A stretch of 64,000 nucleotides of DNA from NCBI RefSeq assembly GCF_900094555.1, contig NZ_FMAC01000003.1, positions 124,001 to 188,000 of the forward strand. The letters run 5' to 3'. The position numbers were made by a program, and so were the translations under genes. The notes beneath the pieces were generated by a model. The model made no database searches. It saw only the letters and a program-made list of their open reading frames with translations, and was not told the origin of the DNA. Origin of the DNA: Martinezella hainanensis (GTDB lineage Bacteria; Pseudomonadota; Alphaproteobacteria; Rhizobiales; Rhizobiaceae). Below, piece after piece: positions 36,310 through 44,803 of this stretch; position 1 is the stretch's first letter; each line of letters opens with the position of its first letter.

Positions 36310-38670
36310 TTGAGACGCGTAGCTCCGTTGGCCTCAAATCGAGCTGCGATGGCTTGGTCGCTCACCATCATCTCCACATGTGCGGCCGGTGATAATTCAC
36401 TCGCACAAGGACAATTTCAGCAGCAACCAGCTGGTCAGGCGTCGACCATACCGACCGCGACAAACATTAAAATTCCAGATGGAACCAAGCTACTCCTGCA
36501 GGCAAACGAGGCCATTTATAACAAAGATACGCAGGTAATAACCGCACGCGGCGCAGTTCAAATCCACTATGGCGGCTATAAATTGGTAGCCAATCAGGTT
36601 GACTACAACCAGATCACCAAAAGGATGACTGCGACGGGAAATGTGGAATTGATCACCCCTGACGGCAACCGTACCTACGGCGACAGAATGGACGTGACCA
36701 ATGATTTCTCAAGTGGATTTATCGAGGCCCTGCGGGTTGAAATGCCCGACAATACGAGGATGGTGGCAATCAAGGGCGACCGTGTCGGCGGCTCCAAGGT
36801 TATCCTGACCAAGGGCGTCTACACCGCCTGCGCTCCATGTTCGGAACAGGGTCGCGCTCCGCTATGGCAGGTGAAGGCAGAGAGGATTATCCAGAACGGT
36901 ATTACCCATACGATAAGGCTGGAGCACGCAAGGCTTGAGCTTTTTGGCCAGCCGATCGCCTATATTCCCTGGATGACCGTGCCCGACAATACCGTAAAGA
37001 GAAAGTCGGGCTTTCTGTTTCCAACCTTCAGCGTCTCCCAGAATCTCGGCTTTGGCGCGGCGATCCCCTATTACTATGTGATTTCGCCGAGCATGGACGC
37101 GACGGTTACCGCGACGGGATATAGCAATCAGGGTTTGCTATTGCAGGGCGAGTTTCGCCAGCGGCTTGAAAACGGCACCTATGATCTGCGGGCAGCCATC
37201 ATCGATCAGACCGATCCGGGTGGGTTTGACGCCGGCACTACTGATGTAAATGCCAAGCTCAGGACGCTCATGGCCTCCAAGGGTGATTTCAGGATCAACC
37301 CACGCTGGACCTTCGGCTGGGATGTCATGGCACAGAGCGACAACGACTTTGCCCGAACCTATAATATCGAGGGGCTCAATCAAACCACACATACCAATCA
37401 GGCTTACTTGACCGGCGTCGGCAAACGGAATTTTTTCGATATGCGGTTCGCCTATTACAATGAACAGGACGCCACAACCGGCAGCACCTTGCAAAAGCAG
37501 CAGGCCGTCGCCTATCCGGTGATCGATTATCACGCGATCGCACCAAAGCCTGTTCTCGGTGGAGAACTGTCGCTGACCAGCAATTTCACGAATGTCTCCC
37601 GCAGCACCGCGGACGTTGTCGTCAATCCCGACAACTCAGACCGCTTTCTCGGGCTTACTGGCGATTATGCACGGCTTACGACCGAAATGCAGTGGCAGCG
37701 CTCCTTCGTGACGCCGCAGGGCCTGGAGTTGACGCCTCTGCTTGCCGCCCGTGGAGATACGATGGCTCTTGGGATGGATGGGCCGAATTCCATCAGCCCC
37801 TCTTATGCCTATGCCGGCAACTACGACGACAATGGCGCTGCCGCGCGGGAAATGCTGACTGCCGGGCTGGAGGCCAAATATCCGATCCTGGCGACCACGG
37901 AGCACTCCACGCAGGTCTTCGAGCCCATAGCGCAGATCTATCTCCGGCCCGACGAGCAGCTTGCCGGTCAGTTGCCGAACGAGGATGCTCAAAGCTTCGT
38001 ATTCGATGCGACGAACCTCTTCGACCGGGATAAATTCTCCGGCTTCGACCGCGTGGAGGGGGGAACACGTGCCAATGTCGGCATGCGCTATACCGGCAGC
38101 TTCGACAGCGGTTACAAACTGGACAGCGTCGTTGGTCAGTCCTACCAGCTCATGGGAATGAATTCATTTGCAACGCCGGACCTGGTCGGTGCCGGCCTTG
38201 AATCGGGGCTCGAAACGGCACGGTCCGACTATGTGACGATGTTCGGTGTGACCATGCCGCATGGCATTTCCGTGTCGACATCCTATCGGCTCGACCATGA
38301 CAACTTTGCATTAAAGCGCGGCGATACGACGATCGGTTATGTCACGCCGATTCTCGATACGCAGTTGACCTATACGCATATCGAGGCTCAGCCCGATTAC
38401 GACATGCCCACCAATGAGGATGAGCTCCAGCCGCAAGTCAAATTGAAACTCTCGGATCAATGGTCGGTCAACACGACGCTCGGATATGATCTGCGCGCCA
38501 AGGATCTCAGCGAACACGACTTCGGCGTAACCTATTCCGATGAATGCACGACCGCCAGCCTGATTTATGACTGGAAAAAGGATACCGCCAGCACGACGGG
38601 CGTCGATTGGTCCATAATGTTGCACCTGACGTTCCGCACGCTGGGCGAAGTCAAGCTGGGCGGCAATTAG
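36310..38670 (+). CDS. lptD: LPS-assembly protein LptD (stand-alone, probable second copy)
   Basis: A 786-residue LptD/OstA. Signal-like N-terminus, then the OstA jellyroll (LLLQANEAIYNKDTQVITARGAVQIHYGGYKL), YIPWMTVPDNTVKRKSGFLFPTF, and a C-terminal beta-barrel. Cysteines at 174 and 177 (YTACAPC) and 746 (SDECTTASL) could form the interdomain disulfide needed for function. I prefer TTG 36310 because GGAG lies 8 bases upstream; GTG 36301 overlaps that site. The core rhizobial lptD normally sits with lptFG and surA, which are absent here, so this is probably a paralogue. LptD forms the outer-membrane LPS translocon with LptE. Confidence 0.88.
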   Translation: MRRVAPLASNRAAMAWSLTIISTCAAGDNSLAQGQFQQQPAGQASTIPTATNIKIPDGTKLLLQANEAIYNKDTQVITARGAVQIHYGGYKLVANQVDYNQITKRMTATGNVELITPDGNRTYGDRMDVTNDFSSGFIEALRVEMPDNTRMVAIKGDRVGGSKVILTKGVYTACAPCSEQGRAPLWQVKAERIIQNGITHTIRLEHARLELFGQPIAYIPWMTVPDNTVKRKSGFLFPTFSVSQNLGFGAAIPYYYVISPSMDATVTATGYSNQGLLLQGEFRQRLENGTYDLRAAIIDQTDPGGFDAGTTDVNAKLRTLMASKGDFRINPRWTFGWDVMAQSDNDFARTYNIEGLNQTTHTNQAYLTGVGKRNFFDMRFAYYNEQDATTGSTLQKQQAVAYPVIDYHAIAPKPVLGGELSLTSNFTNVSRSTADVVVNPDNSDRFLGLTGDYARLTTEMQWQRSFVTPQGLELTPLLAARGDTMALGMDGPNSISPSYAYAGNYDDNGAAAREMLTAGLEAKYPILATTEHSTQVFEPIAQIYLRPDEQLAGQLPNEDAQSFVFDATNLFDRDKFSGFDRVEGGTRANVGMRYTGSFDSGYKLDSVVGQSYQLMGMNSFATPDLVGAGLESGLETARSDYVTMFGVTMPHGISVSTSYRLDHDNFALKRGDTTIGYVTPILDTQLTYTHIEAQPDYDMPTNEDELQPQVKLKLSDQWSVNTTLGYDLRAKDLSEHDFGVTYSDECTTASLIYDWKKDTASTTGVDWSIMLHLTFRTLGEVKLGGN

Positions 38671-38819
38671 GTTATTTGGCATTTAATCCGCCACTTTCGG
38701 ATCGCTTCAGACAAGATTGCAGACCACCTTGCGGTGAAGCCGTTTCGGTCGATGCGCCGAGAATCCGATGTACTCCGGAACTTCGCGCACGAGTGGCAAG
38801 GTAGGCGCCTCATCGAAAT

Positions 38820-38839
38820 ATTACTTAACATTACTTAAC
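38820..38839. repeat. Tandem decamer between lptD and bamA
   Basis: ATTACTTAAC occurs twice head to tail with one-turn (10-bp) spacing, in the 297-bp gap before bamA. This suits an OmpR-family dimer site. I see no gene in the gap. Confidence 0.5.
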
Positions 38840-38967
38840 ACCGAAGAGCACGGAGAAGTGATAGTGCTCTTTCTACATCACAGGCAGATTCTCCGACTGC
38901 ATCGATGTTCATTTCTTTGGAAAGTCCGCGGAACAGCTCCATTTGGAAGTGCAAGGTAAAAGCATAG

Positions 38968-41295
38968 ATGAACTCTGATTTACGGCGATCAAAGTTAAGA
39001 CGATCAAATTCGACAATTGCCATTTTAGCATTCATAAGCACAGCCACAGCCGCGCCGCTGTCTGCACAGGCAGCCATCGTCAGCGATATACGCGTGGTGG
39101 GTGCCGAGCGCGTTGGGCCGACTGCAGTAAAGGACAATATAACGATAGATCCCGGCAAGAGCTTTTCGGATGCGGATATCGATCAATCGATCAAACAACT
39201 CTATGCAACCGGTTATTTTTCCGATGTACATATCTCGGTGGAAGGTCATAGCCTCGTTGTCTCTGTACATGAGAACAACCTGATCAACGCAGTTATATTC
39301 AACGGCAACAAGAAGATAAAGGATGACAAGCTGGCCGGGCTGGTTAAATCCAAGGCTGCCGGCCCATACAGCGAGAGCCAGGTTCAAGACGACATAAAGA
39401 CGATCAAGGACGCCTATGCTGCGATCGGACGCAACAATGTCCAGGTGACGCCGCAAGTCGTCAACATCGCGAAGAACAGGGTCAATCTCGCCTTCGTCAT
39501 CAACGAAGGCGATCGCACGACGATCAGCAAGCTGACATTCTCAGGAAATCATGCTTTCAGCGGCGGCCGCCTCGCCGCGGTTATCAGCACAAAGAAATCC
39601 ACTTTCCTCTCGTTTCTGACGCGCAAGGATATCTATAGCGAAACGAAGAAAGACGCCGATGAGGACGCACTTCGCAAATTCTATTACGATCACGGATTTG
39701 TCGACTTCAGGCTGGTGTCCGATAGCGCAACGTTCAATAGCGCAACGAACAGCTATGACGTTAGCTTCATTGTCGATGAAGGCGAGAAATATCGCTATGG
39801 CGATATTTCGGTGACATCAACCGTGCAGGGTATCGATGCCGATGACCTGAAGAGCCTCGTCATCACGCGCAAGGGCGATACCTATAATGCCGAGGATATC
39901 CAGAAGTCGATTGACGCAATCTCGAAGCGCATCGAGGCGGCAGGTTATCCATTTGCCAAGGTGACGCCGCGCGGCAATCGCAACCCCGAAGGCCGTTCCG
40001 TCTCGATAGAATATATCGTCGATCAGGGCGAACGCGCTTATGTGGAGCGCATCGAAATTCGCGGCAACACCCGAACGAGGGACTATGTCATTCGGCGTGA
40101 ATTCGATCTCAATGAAGGGGATGCTTTCAACGAGCAGATGATTGCGCGCGCCAAACGCCGCCTGGATGCGCTCGGCTATTTCACGTCGGTAAAGATCTCC
40201 ACGCGTCCCGGCAGCGCCCCGGATCGGGTCGTCATCGTCGTCGATGTCGAAGATCAGCCAACCGGCTCTTTCGGTATCGGCGGGGGCTACGCTGTCGGCG
40301 TCAACGGGGGGCCTTTGCTGGAAGCCTCCGTGGAAGAGAAGAATTTTCTCGGACGCGGCCAGTATATCAAGGTCGCGGCAGGCGCGAGCACGAGCGGAAG
40401 CCAAACCTACACTCTCTCCTTCACCGAGCCATATTTCCTCGGTGAACGCCTCGCCGCCGGCTTCGACCTTTTCAAAAGCGTCACCACCAGCAGCGATTAC
40501 TACGACTACGGCGAAGAGGGCATCTCGCTGCGGATCACAGCGCCTATCACCGAAGACCTTTCGACAACGCTTCGCTACACCTACAAACAGATCACCTACA
40601 CCGGCGAGAGCGACTGGCAGGACAATCTCTCCGCACCTTACCAGAACCTGATCAACAACGGTCCGTGGACGCAATCGAGCGTTTCCCAGACCTTCACCTA
40701 CAATACCCTTGACGATCAGAACCTGCCGCGTGACGGCTTCATCGCCAAGGTCACGCAGGAAGTTGCGGGTCTTGGCGGCGACTCGAATTACTATAAGCTC
40801 AGCGGCAAGGCGCGCTACTACCATACGCTTTCGGACTCACAGGATATCGTCGGTTCGGTGACCCTTGGCGCCGGCTACATGACTTCGACAAATAATCAGG
40901 ACTTGAACATCTTCGATCAATTCATGATCGGCGGAAGCGAGATCAGAGGCTTTGAAGATGCGGGCATTGGTCCAAGAACATCCGACGGCGATCCGCTTGG
41001 CGGAACGAAATACTTCACCGCTTCGGTGGAGACGAGCATGCCGACGCCAGGCATGCCGCAGGATCTCGGCTTCCGCAGCTCGGTCTTCCTGGATGCGGGA
41101 ACGCTCTATGGCAACGATGCCGATCTTTATGGTGATGTTCTGCACGATGGGTCGGCGCTGCGCGCATCGGCCGGCATCGGACTGACCTGGGCATCGCCAT
41201 TCGGCACAATCAATCTCAGCTATGCCGTGCCGTTCCTCAAGCAGGACTATGACAAGGTGGAAAATTTCCGGTTCGGCTTCGGCAACCAGTTCTGA
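38968..41295 (+). CDS. bamA: Outer-membrane insertase BamA-like protein (probable second copy)
   Basis: A 775-residue Omp85 protein: signal region ending near SAQA, five POTRA-like repeats (about residues 37-400; IRVVGAERVGPTAVKDNI, LTFSGNHAFSGGRLA, IEIRGNTRTRDYVIRREF) and a 16-strand-type barrel with the conserved loop-6 motif IRGFEDAGIGPR and terminal aromatic (FRFGFGNQF). BamA inserts beta-barrel proteins. ATG 38968 follows AAGG at 38953. The core alphaproteobacterial bamA usually lies with rseP, lpxD, fabZ and lpxA; none is here, so this is probably an accessory copy, paired with lptD. Confidence 0.9.
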   Translation: MNSDLRRSKLRRSNSTIAILAFISTATAAPLSAQAAIVSDIRVVGAERVGPTAVKDNITIDPGKSFSDADIDQSIKQLYATGYFSDVHISVEGHSLVVSVHENNLINAVIFNGNKKIKDDKLAGLVKSKAAGPYSESQVQDDIKTIKDAYAAIGRNNVQVTPQVVNIAKNRVNLAFVINEGDRTTISKLTFSGNHAFSGGRLAAVISTKKSTFLSFLTRKDIYSETKKDADEDALRKFYYDHGFVDFRLVSDSATFNSATNSYDVSFIVDEGEKYRYGDISVTSTVQGIDADDLKSLVITRKGDTYNAEDIQKSIDAISKRIEAAGYPFAKVTPRGNRNPEGRSVSIEYIVDQGERAYVERIEIRGNTRTRDYVIRREFDLNEGDAFNEQMIARAKRRLDALGYFTSVKISTRPGSAPDRVVIVVDVEDQPTGSFGIGGGYAVGVNGGPLLEASVEEKNFLGRGQYIKVAAGASTSGSQTYTLSFTEPYFLGERLAAGFDLFKSVTTSSDYYDYGEEGISLRITAPITEDLSTTLRYTYKQITYTGESDWQDNLSAPYQNLINNGPWTQSSVSQTFTYNTLDDQNLPRDGFIAKVTQEVAGLGGDSNYYKLSGKARYYHTLSDSQDIVGSVTLGAGYMTSTNNQDLNIFDQFMIGGSEIRGFEDAGIGPRTSDGDPLGGTKYFTASVETSMPTPGMPQDLGFRSSVFLDAGTLYGNDADLYGDVLHDGSALRASAGIGLTWASPFGTINLSYAVPFLKQDYDKVENFRFGFGNQF

Positions 41296-41367
41296 GGCAG
41301 ACAGGACAGCGCCCGCTGCCAAAGGGTAAGAAGTCTTCGGCGACTGCAATGCATCAAGCACAGAACC

Positions 41368-42375
41368 CTAAAGCCGCCGACAGGAATTGCCGGGGACGAA
41401 TTTAGGCGTGAGAACGAAATCCTGCGGTGGCTCGACTGCACCTTGTGGATTGCTGATGCGATGCATGAGGCGCCTTGCGATGATGCCGCCGAGCGCCAGC
41501 GTGTCCTGAACCACCATCGTGATGCGCGGTGTGATGACGGAACTCCATTGCACATTGTCGATCATGGCGAGCGAGATGTCCTCGGGACAACGGAAGCCCA
41601 ATTCCTGCATGGCCTGCAGCGTGGAAAGCGCCACGGTGTTGTTCGCACCAAGGATCGCGGTGGGGCGTTCGGGCTGGATCAGCAGGCGCATGGCCGCCTC
41701 GTAGCCGGCGGTGCGGGTGAACTGGCCGTCGACGACGAAATTCGGGTTCACCTCGACGCCGGCATTCGCCATGGTCTCGGCAAAACCGCGATACCTCTCC
41801 GTTGCCGTATGCATGTGGCTGGGACCGGTGATGAAGGCAATCCTTCTGTGGCCTAGTTGCAGAAGATGCTCGGTCAGCATCGCCCCAGCAAGATAATTGT
41901 CTGAGCCGACGAAATCGCGCTCGATCCCCGCCACCTTCTGGTCGAAACAGACAATCGGCACGTTCAGGCCGGCGATGAAGTCGAGATAATCCTGATCGTA
42001 GCCTGACGGCGCGAGTGCCAGGCCGGCGGTCTTGAGGCCGATCAGGTGCTCGACCATCGCCCTCTCGCGATCCGTCTTGCCTGAGGAGTCGGTGACGACG
42101 ACGAAATGCTGGTGGTCGAGCGCATAGTTTTCCAGCTCGCGCCGGATATCGCCGAAAAACGGGTTGCCGACATTGCCGACAACGAAGCCGATCATGCGGC
42201 TGCGTCCGCGCGCCAGGCTCTGGGCAAGCGGATCGGCAACAAAGCCGACGGCGGCAATCGCCTGACGAATTTTCTCCAGTGTTTTCTGGCTGACACGCGC
42301 CGGATTGCTGAGCGCGAGCGACACCGTCGAGACGGAGACGTCAGCGAGTTTGGCGACATCACGAATTGTGGCCAT
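41368..42375 (-). CDS. LacI-family repressor of the fucosidase operon
   Basis: A 335-residue LacI protein: helix-turn-helix TIRDVAKLADVSVSTVSLALSN, hinge around PLAQSLARGRSRMIGF, and a periplasmic-binding-fold effector domain (VVGNVGNPFFGDIRRELE; TERYRGFAETMANAG). It is divergent from the alpha-L-fucosidase gene, and palindromic operators lie in front of both genes, so it most likely represses the operon until a fucose-type ligand binds, and autoregulates. Confidence 0.94.
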   Translation of the reverse strand: MATIRDVAKLADVSVSTVSLALSNPARVSQKTLEKIRQAIAAVGFVADPLAQSLARGRSRMIGFVVGNVGNPFFGDIRRELENYALDHQHFVVVTDSSGKTDRERAMVEHLIGLKTAGLALAPSGYDQDYLDFIAGLNVPIVCFDQKVAGIERDFVGSDNYLAGAMLTEHLLQLGHRRIAFITGPSHMHTATERYRGFAETMANAGVEVNPNFVVDGQFTRTAGYEAAMRLLIQPERPTAILGANNTVALSTLQAMQELGFRCPEDISLAMIDNVQWSSVITPRITMVVQDTLALGGIIARRLMHRISNPQGAVEPPQDFVLTPKFVPGNSCRRL

Positions 42376-42380
42376 GAATT

Positions 42381-42398
42381 TTTCGAACCGTTTCTATC
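42381..42398. promoter_or_regulatory. Degenerate LacI-type operator at the repressor gene
   Basis: TTTCGAACCGTTTCTATC matches 13 of 18 positions of the perfect operator at 42536. It overlaps the ribosome-site region of the repressor gene, which suggests autoregulation. Confidence 0.5.
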
Positions 42399-42504
42399 GC
42401 GTCTAGCCTTCCGATTGAAGATGCCTTCCTCAATGAATCGCTGTCATAAATCTAACATTTGTCGGCCATGAAGCAATATGCGGAAAGAGATTTCAACAGC
42501 GCAC

Positions 42505-42533
42505 TTGACATATAGGGCGAGTGGATCAATGAT
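42505..42533 (+). promoter_or_regulatory. Candidate promoter of the fucosidase operon
   Basis: TTGACA (42505-42510), 17-base spacer, AATGAT (42528-42533). The operator starts three bases downstream, a typical repression geometry. Confidence 0.5.
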
Positions 42534-42535
42534 TA

Positions 42536-42553
42536 AATCGAACCGGTTCGATT
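42536..42553. promoter_or_regulatory. Perfect LacI-family operator
   Basis: AATCGAACCGGTTCGATT is an 18-bp perfect palindrome with the central CG/CCGG core typical of LacI-family operators. It lies just after the candidate -10 and 25 bases before the fucosidase start. Confidence 0.8.
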
Positions 42554-42578
42554 GAGCCCTAACACTTGGGAGGATAGT

Positions 42579-43898
42579 GTGAGCGACGCAGCGATCAGTG
42601 GCGGCCAGAATGTGGCCGATGGCAAGACATGGTTTGGACACGACCGCTTCGGCATGTTCATCCACTTCGGGCTGTATGCCCTCGGCGCACGCCATGAATG
42701 GCTGAAAAACCGTGAGGAATTTACCACCGAGGCCTATCAGAAGTATTTCGACAACTTCGATCCCGATCTCTACGACGCCCGTGAATGGGCGCGCCGCGCT
42801 CGCCAGGCCGGAATGAAATATGTGGTTCTGACCGCCAAGCACCATGAAGGCTTCTGCCTTTGGGACAGCAAGGTCACCGATTACAAGGTCACCAAAACAC
42901 CCTATGGCAAGGATCTGATCGGCCCTTACGTCGAAGCGCTTCGCGCCGAAGGATTGAAGGTCGGTTTCTACTATTCGCTGCTCGACTGGCATCATCCGGA
43001 CTTCCCGATCGACGGACATCACCCGCAGCGCAATCATCCTGATGCCGCCAAGCTCAATGAGGGCCGCGACGTCAGCCGCTATGCGAAGTACATGCGCGAT
43101 CAGGTGACCGAACTTCTGACCGATTTCGGCAAGATCGACGTCATTTGGTTCGATTTCAGCTATCCCCGCCGGACCTACAAAGGCCTGCCTGGCAAGGGTC
43201 GCGCCGATTGGGAAAGCGAGGAGCTCATCAAGCTGGTACGCCAGCTGCAGCCAGACATCATCGTCGGCGACCGCCTTGACCTGCCGCGCGATGCCGATCA
43301 CATGCCCGATCTGGTGACGCCGGAACAGTATACGCCGCGTGTCGCCCCGACCGTCGCCGGCCTGCCGGTACGCTGGGAGGCCTGCCACACCTTCAGCGGC
43401 TCCTGGGGCTATTATCGCGACGAGACCAGCTGGAAGGATGCTGGCCAGCTTATCAACATCCTGATCGATACGGTGTCTCTCGGCGGCAACCTGCTCATGA
43501 ATGTCGGCCCGACCGGCCGCGGCACCTTCGACGCCCGCGCCATCAAGGCTCTCGACATCTATGGCGAATGGATGCGGCTGAATGGTCGCGCGATCTACGG
43601 CGCAGGTCCTTCCACTCACAAGGCACCGAGCGGTTGCCGCTTCACCCAGAAGGGCAACCGGCTCTATCTGCACATCCAGACCTGGCCGTTCCGGCACATC
43701 CACATCGAAGGGCTGGGGCGTAAGGTCAAATATGCGCAGTTCCTGCACGATGCCAGTGAGCTGCACTGGCTCGATCCGGATGCCGAAGTCGACTCCAATA
43801 TCGGCGTTGCCGTCGGCGAGGGTATCCTGACGCTCGAGCTGCCGGTTCTGAAGCCTGACGTCGTGACCCCCGTCATCGAGCTGATCCTCAAGGATTAA
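42579..43898 (+). CDS. Alpha-L-fucosidase (GH29)
   Basis: A 439-residue GH29 enzyme: WFGHDRFGMFIHFGLYALGARHEW, KYVVLTAKHHEGFCLWDS, YYSLLDWHHPDF, and the nucleophile region IDVIWFDFSYP with Asp192. GGNLLMNVGPTGRGTFD is also family-typical. No signal peptide, so it is cytoplasmic and acts on imported fucosides. GTG 42579 with GGGAGG five bases upstream is the best start. It is first in an operon with a CUT1 sugar importer. Confidence 0.92.
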   Translation: MSDAAISGGQNVADGKTWFGHDRFGMFIHFGLYALGARHEWLKNREEFTTEAYQKYFDNFDPDLYDAREWARRARQAGMKYVVLTAKHHEGFCLWDSKVTDYKVTKTPYGKDLIGPYVEALRAEGLKVGFYYSLLDWHHPDFPIDGHHPQRNHPDAAKLNEGRDVSRYAKYMRDQVTELLTDFGKIDVIWFDFSYPRRTYKGLPGKGRADWESEELIKLVRQLQPDIIVGDRLDLPRDADHMPDLVTPEQYTPRVAPTVAGLPVRWEACHTFSGSWGYYRDETSWKDAGQLINILIDTVSLGGNLLMNVGPTGRGTFDARAIKALDIYGEWMRLNGRAIYGAGPSTHKAPSGCRFTQKGNRLYLHIQTWPFRHIHIEGLGRKVKYAQFLHDASELHWLDPDAEVDSNIGVAVGEGILTLELPVLKPDVVTPVIELILKD

Positions 43899-43931
43899 GG
43901 AGATAACGAAACCCAGCCGCCCGGTACCGTC

Positions 43932-44717
43932 ATGAGCCGCGAAGCCGAACTCATAGCCGCGATGACCCCCTTGATCGCCGACCTGGCAGAAGACGGTAAT
44001 GGCGCCGTCGCGCTCGCCGGATCGCGCGGCAAGGGATGGTCGGATGCGCAATCGGATTTCGACTTCAGGGTCTATGCCGATGCCTATCACGGACCGGACG
44101 TTCGCCAGACCGCGGCGTGGCGGCGTTTCGACGCCGCGTTGCGGGATTGGCAGGCCGAGGGCGTCCGAATGGATGGCGTCTGGATGCGCCGTTACGCCGG
44201 CGTGCAGCGCGATCTGGACTCCTGGCTTGCCGGCATCGTCGTGCCCAAGAGCTTCGAATGGACGATCTGGGGCTATCACCTGCCGACCGACCTTGCCAGC
44301 CAGCAGATCATCGCCGACCCCAGTGGCTTGCTCGCCAGCTGGAAGCAGCAGCTGGCGCAGTATCCGGAAGCGCTGAGGGCCTCCGTGCTCCGTCAATACA
44401 TGGATGTCCTGCGCTACTGGGCCAGGGATTATCATTATGAGAGCAAGGTCGTTCGCCGCGATCTCGTCTTCCTTGTCGGGCTGACGGGCAAGCTTGCCAA
44501 TGCCATCCTGCAGACGGTCTTCGCCTTCAACCGGGTCTATTTTCCGGGTGACGGCTGGAACCTGCCGATGGCGGCCGAACTCGAGCGGCTGCCACCCAAC
44601 TTCCTCCAGCGGATGACTGCCATTCTGGAGCCGGGACAGGACCCGGATCCATGGCGGCGCCAGCGAACCGAATTGATCGGCCTGATCGCCGACCTGGAGG
44701 CCATGATCGCGGCCTGA
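43932..44717 (+). CDS. DUF4037-like nucleotidyltransferase-fold protein
   Basis: A 261-residue protein with a nucleotidyltransferase core: ALAGSRGKGWSDAQSDFDFRVYAD gives the GS motif and the paired acids (D-F-D) that bind metal, followed by a helical C-terminal domain (DVLRYWARDYHYESKVVRRD). This looks like the DUF4037 / aminoglycoside-adenylyltransferase-like group. The ATG has no clear ribosome site; coupling to the fucosidase (33-bp gap) is likely. Its presence in a glycoside uptake operon is unexpected: it may nucleotidylate a sugar or aminosugar ligand, or regulate a partner protein. Confidence 0.75.
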   Translation: MSREAELIAAMTPLIADLAEDGNGAVALAGSRGKGWSDAQSDFDFRVYADAYHGPDVRQTAAWRRFDAALRDWQAEGVRMDGVWMRRYAGVQRDLDSWLAGIVVPKSFEWTIWGYHLPTDLASQQIIADPSGLLASWKQQLAQYPEALRASVLRQYMDVLRYWARDYHYESKVVRRDLVFLVGLTGKLANAILQTVFAFNRVYFPGDGWNLPMAAELERLPPNFLQRMTAILEPGQDPDPWRRQRTELIGLIADLEAMIAA

Positions 44718-44803
44718 ACGGGCCGCAAGACCAAACCGGAGGGGAGCGTCCGGATAGTGATGAACGTCACTGCAGCGAAAATCATTAAGGAGGAGGAACC
44801 ATC

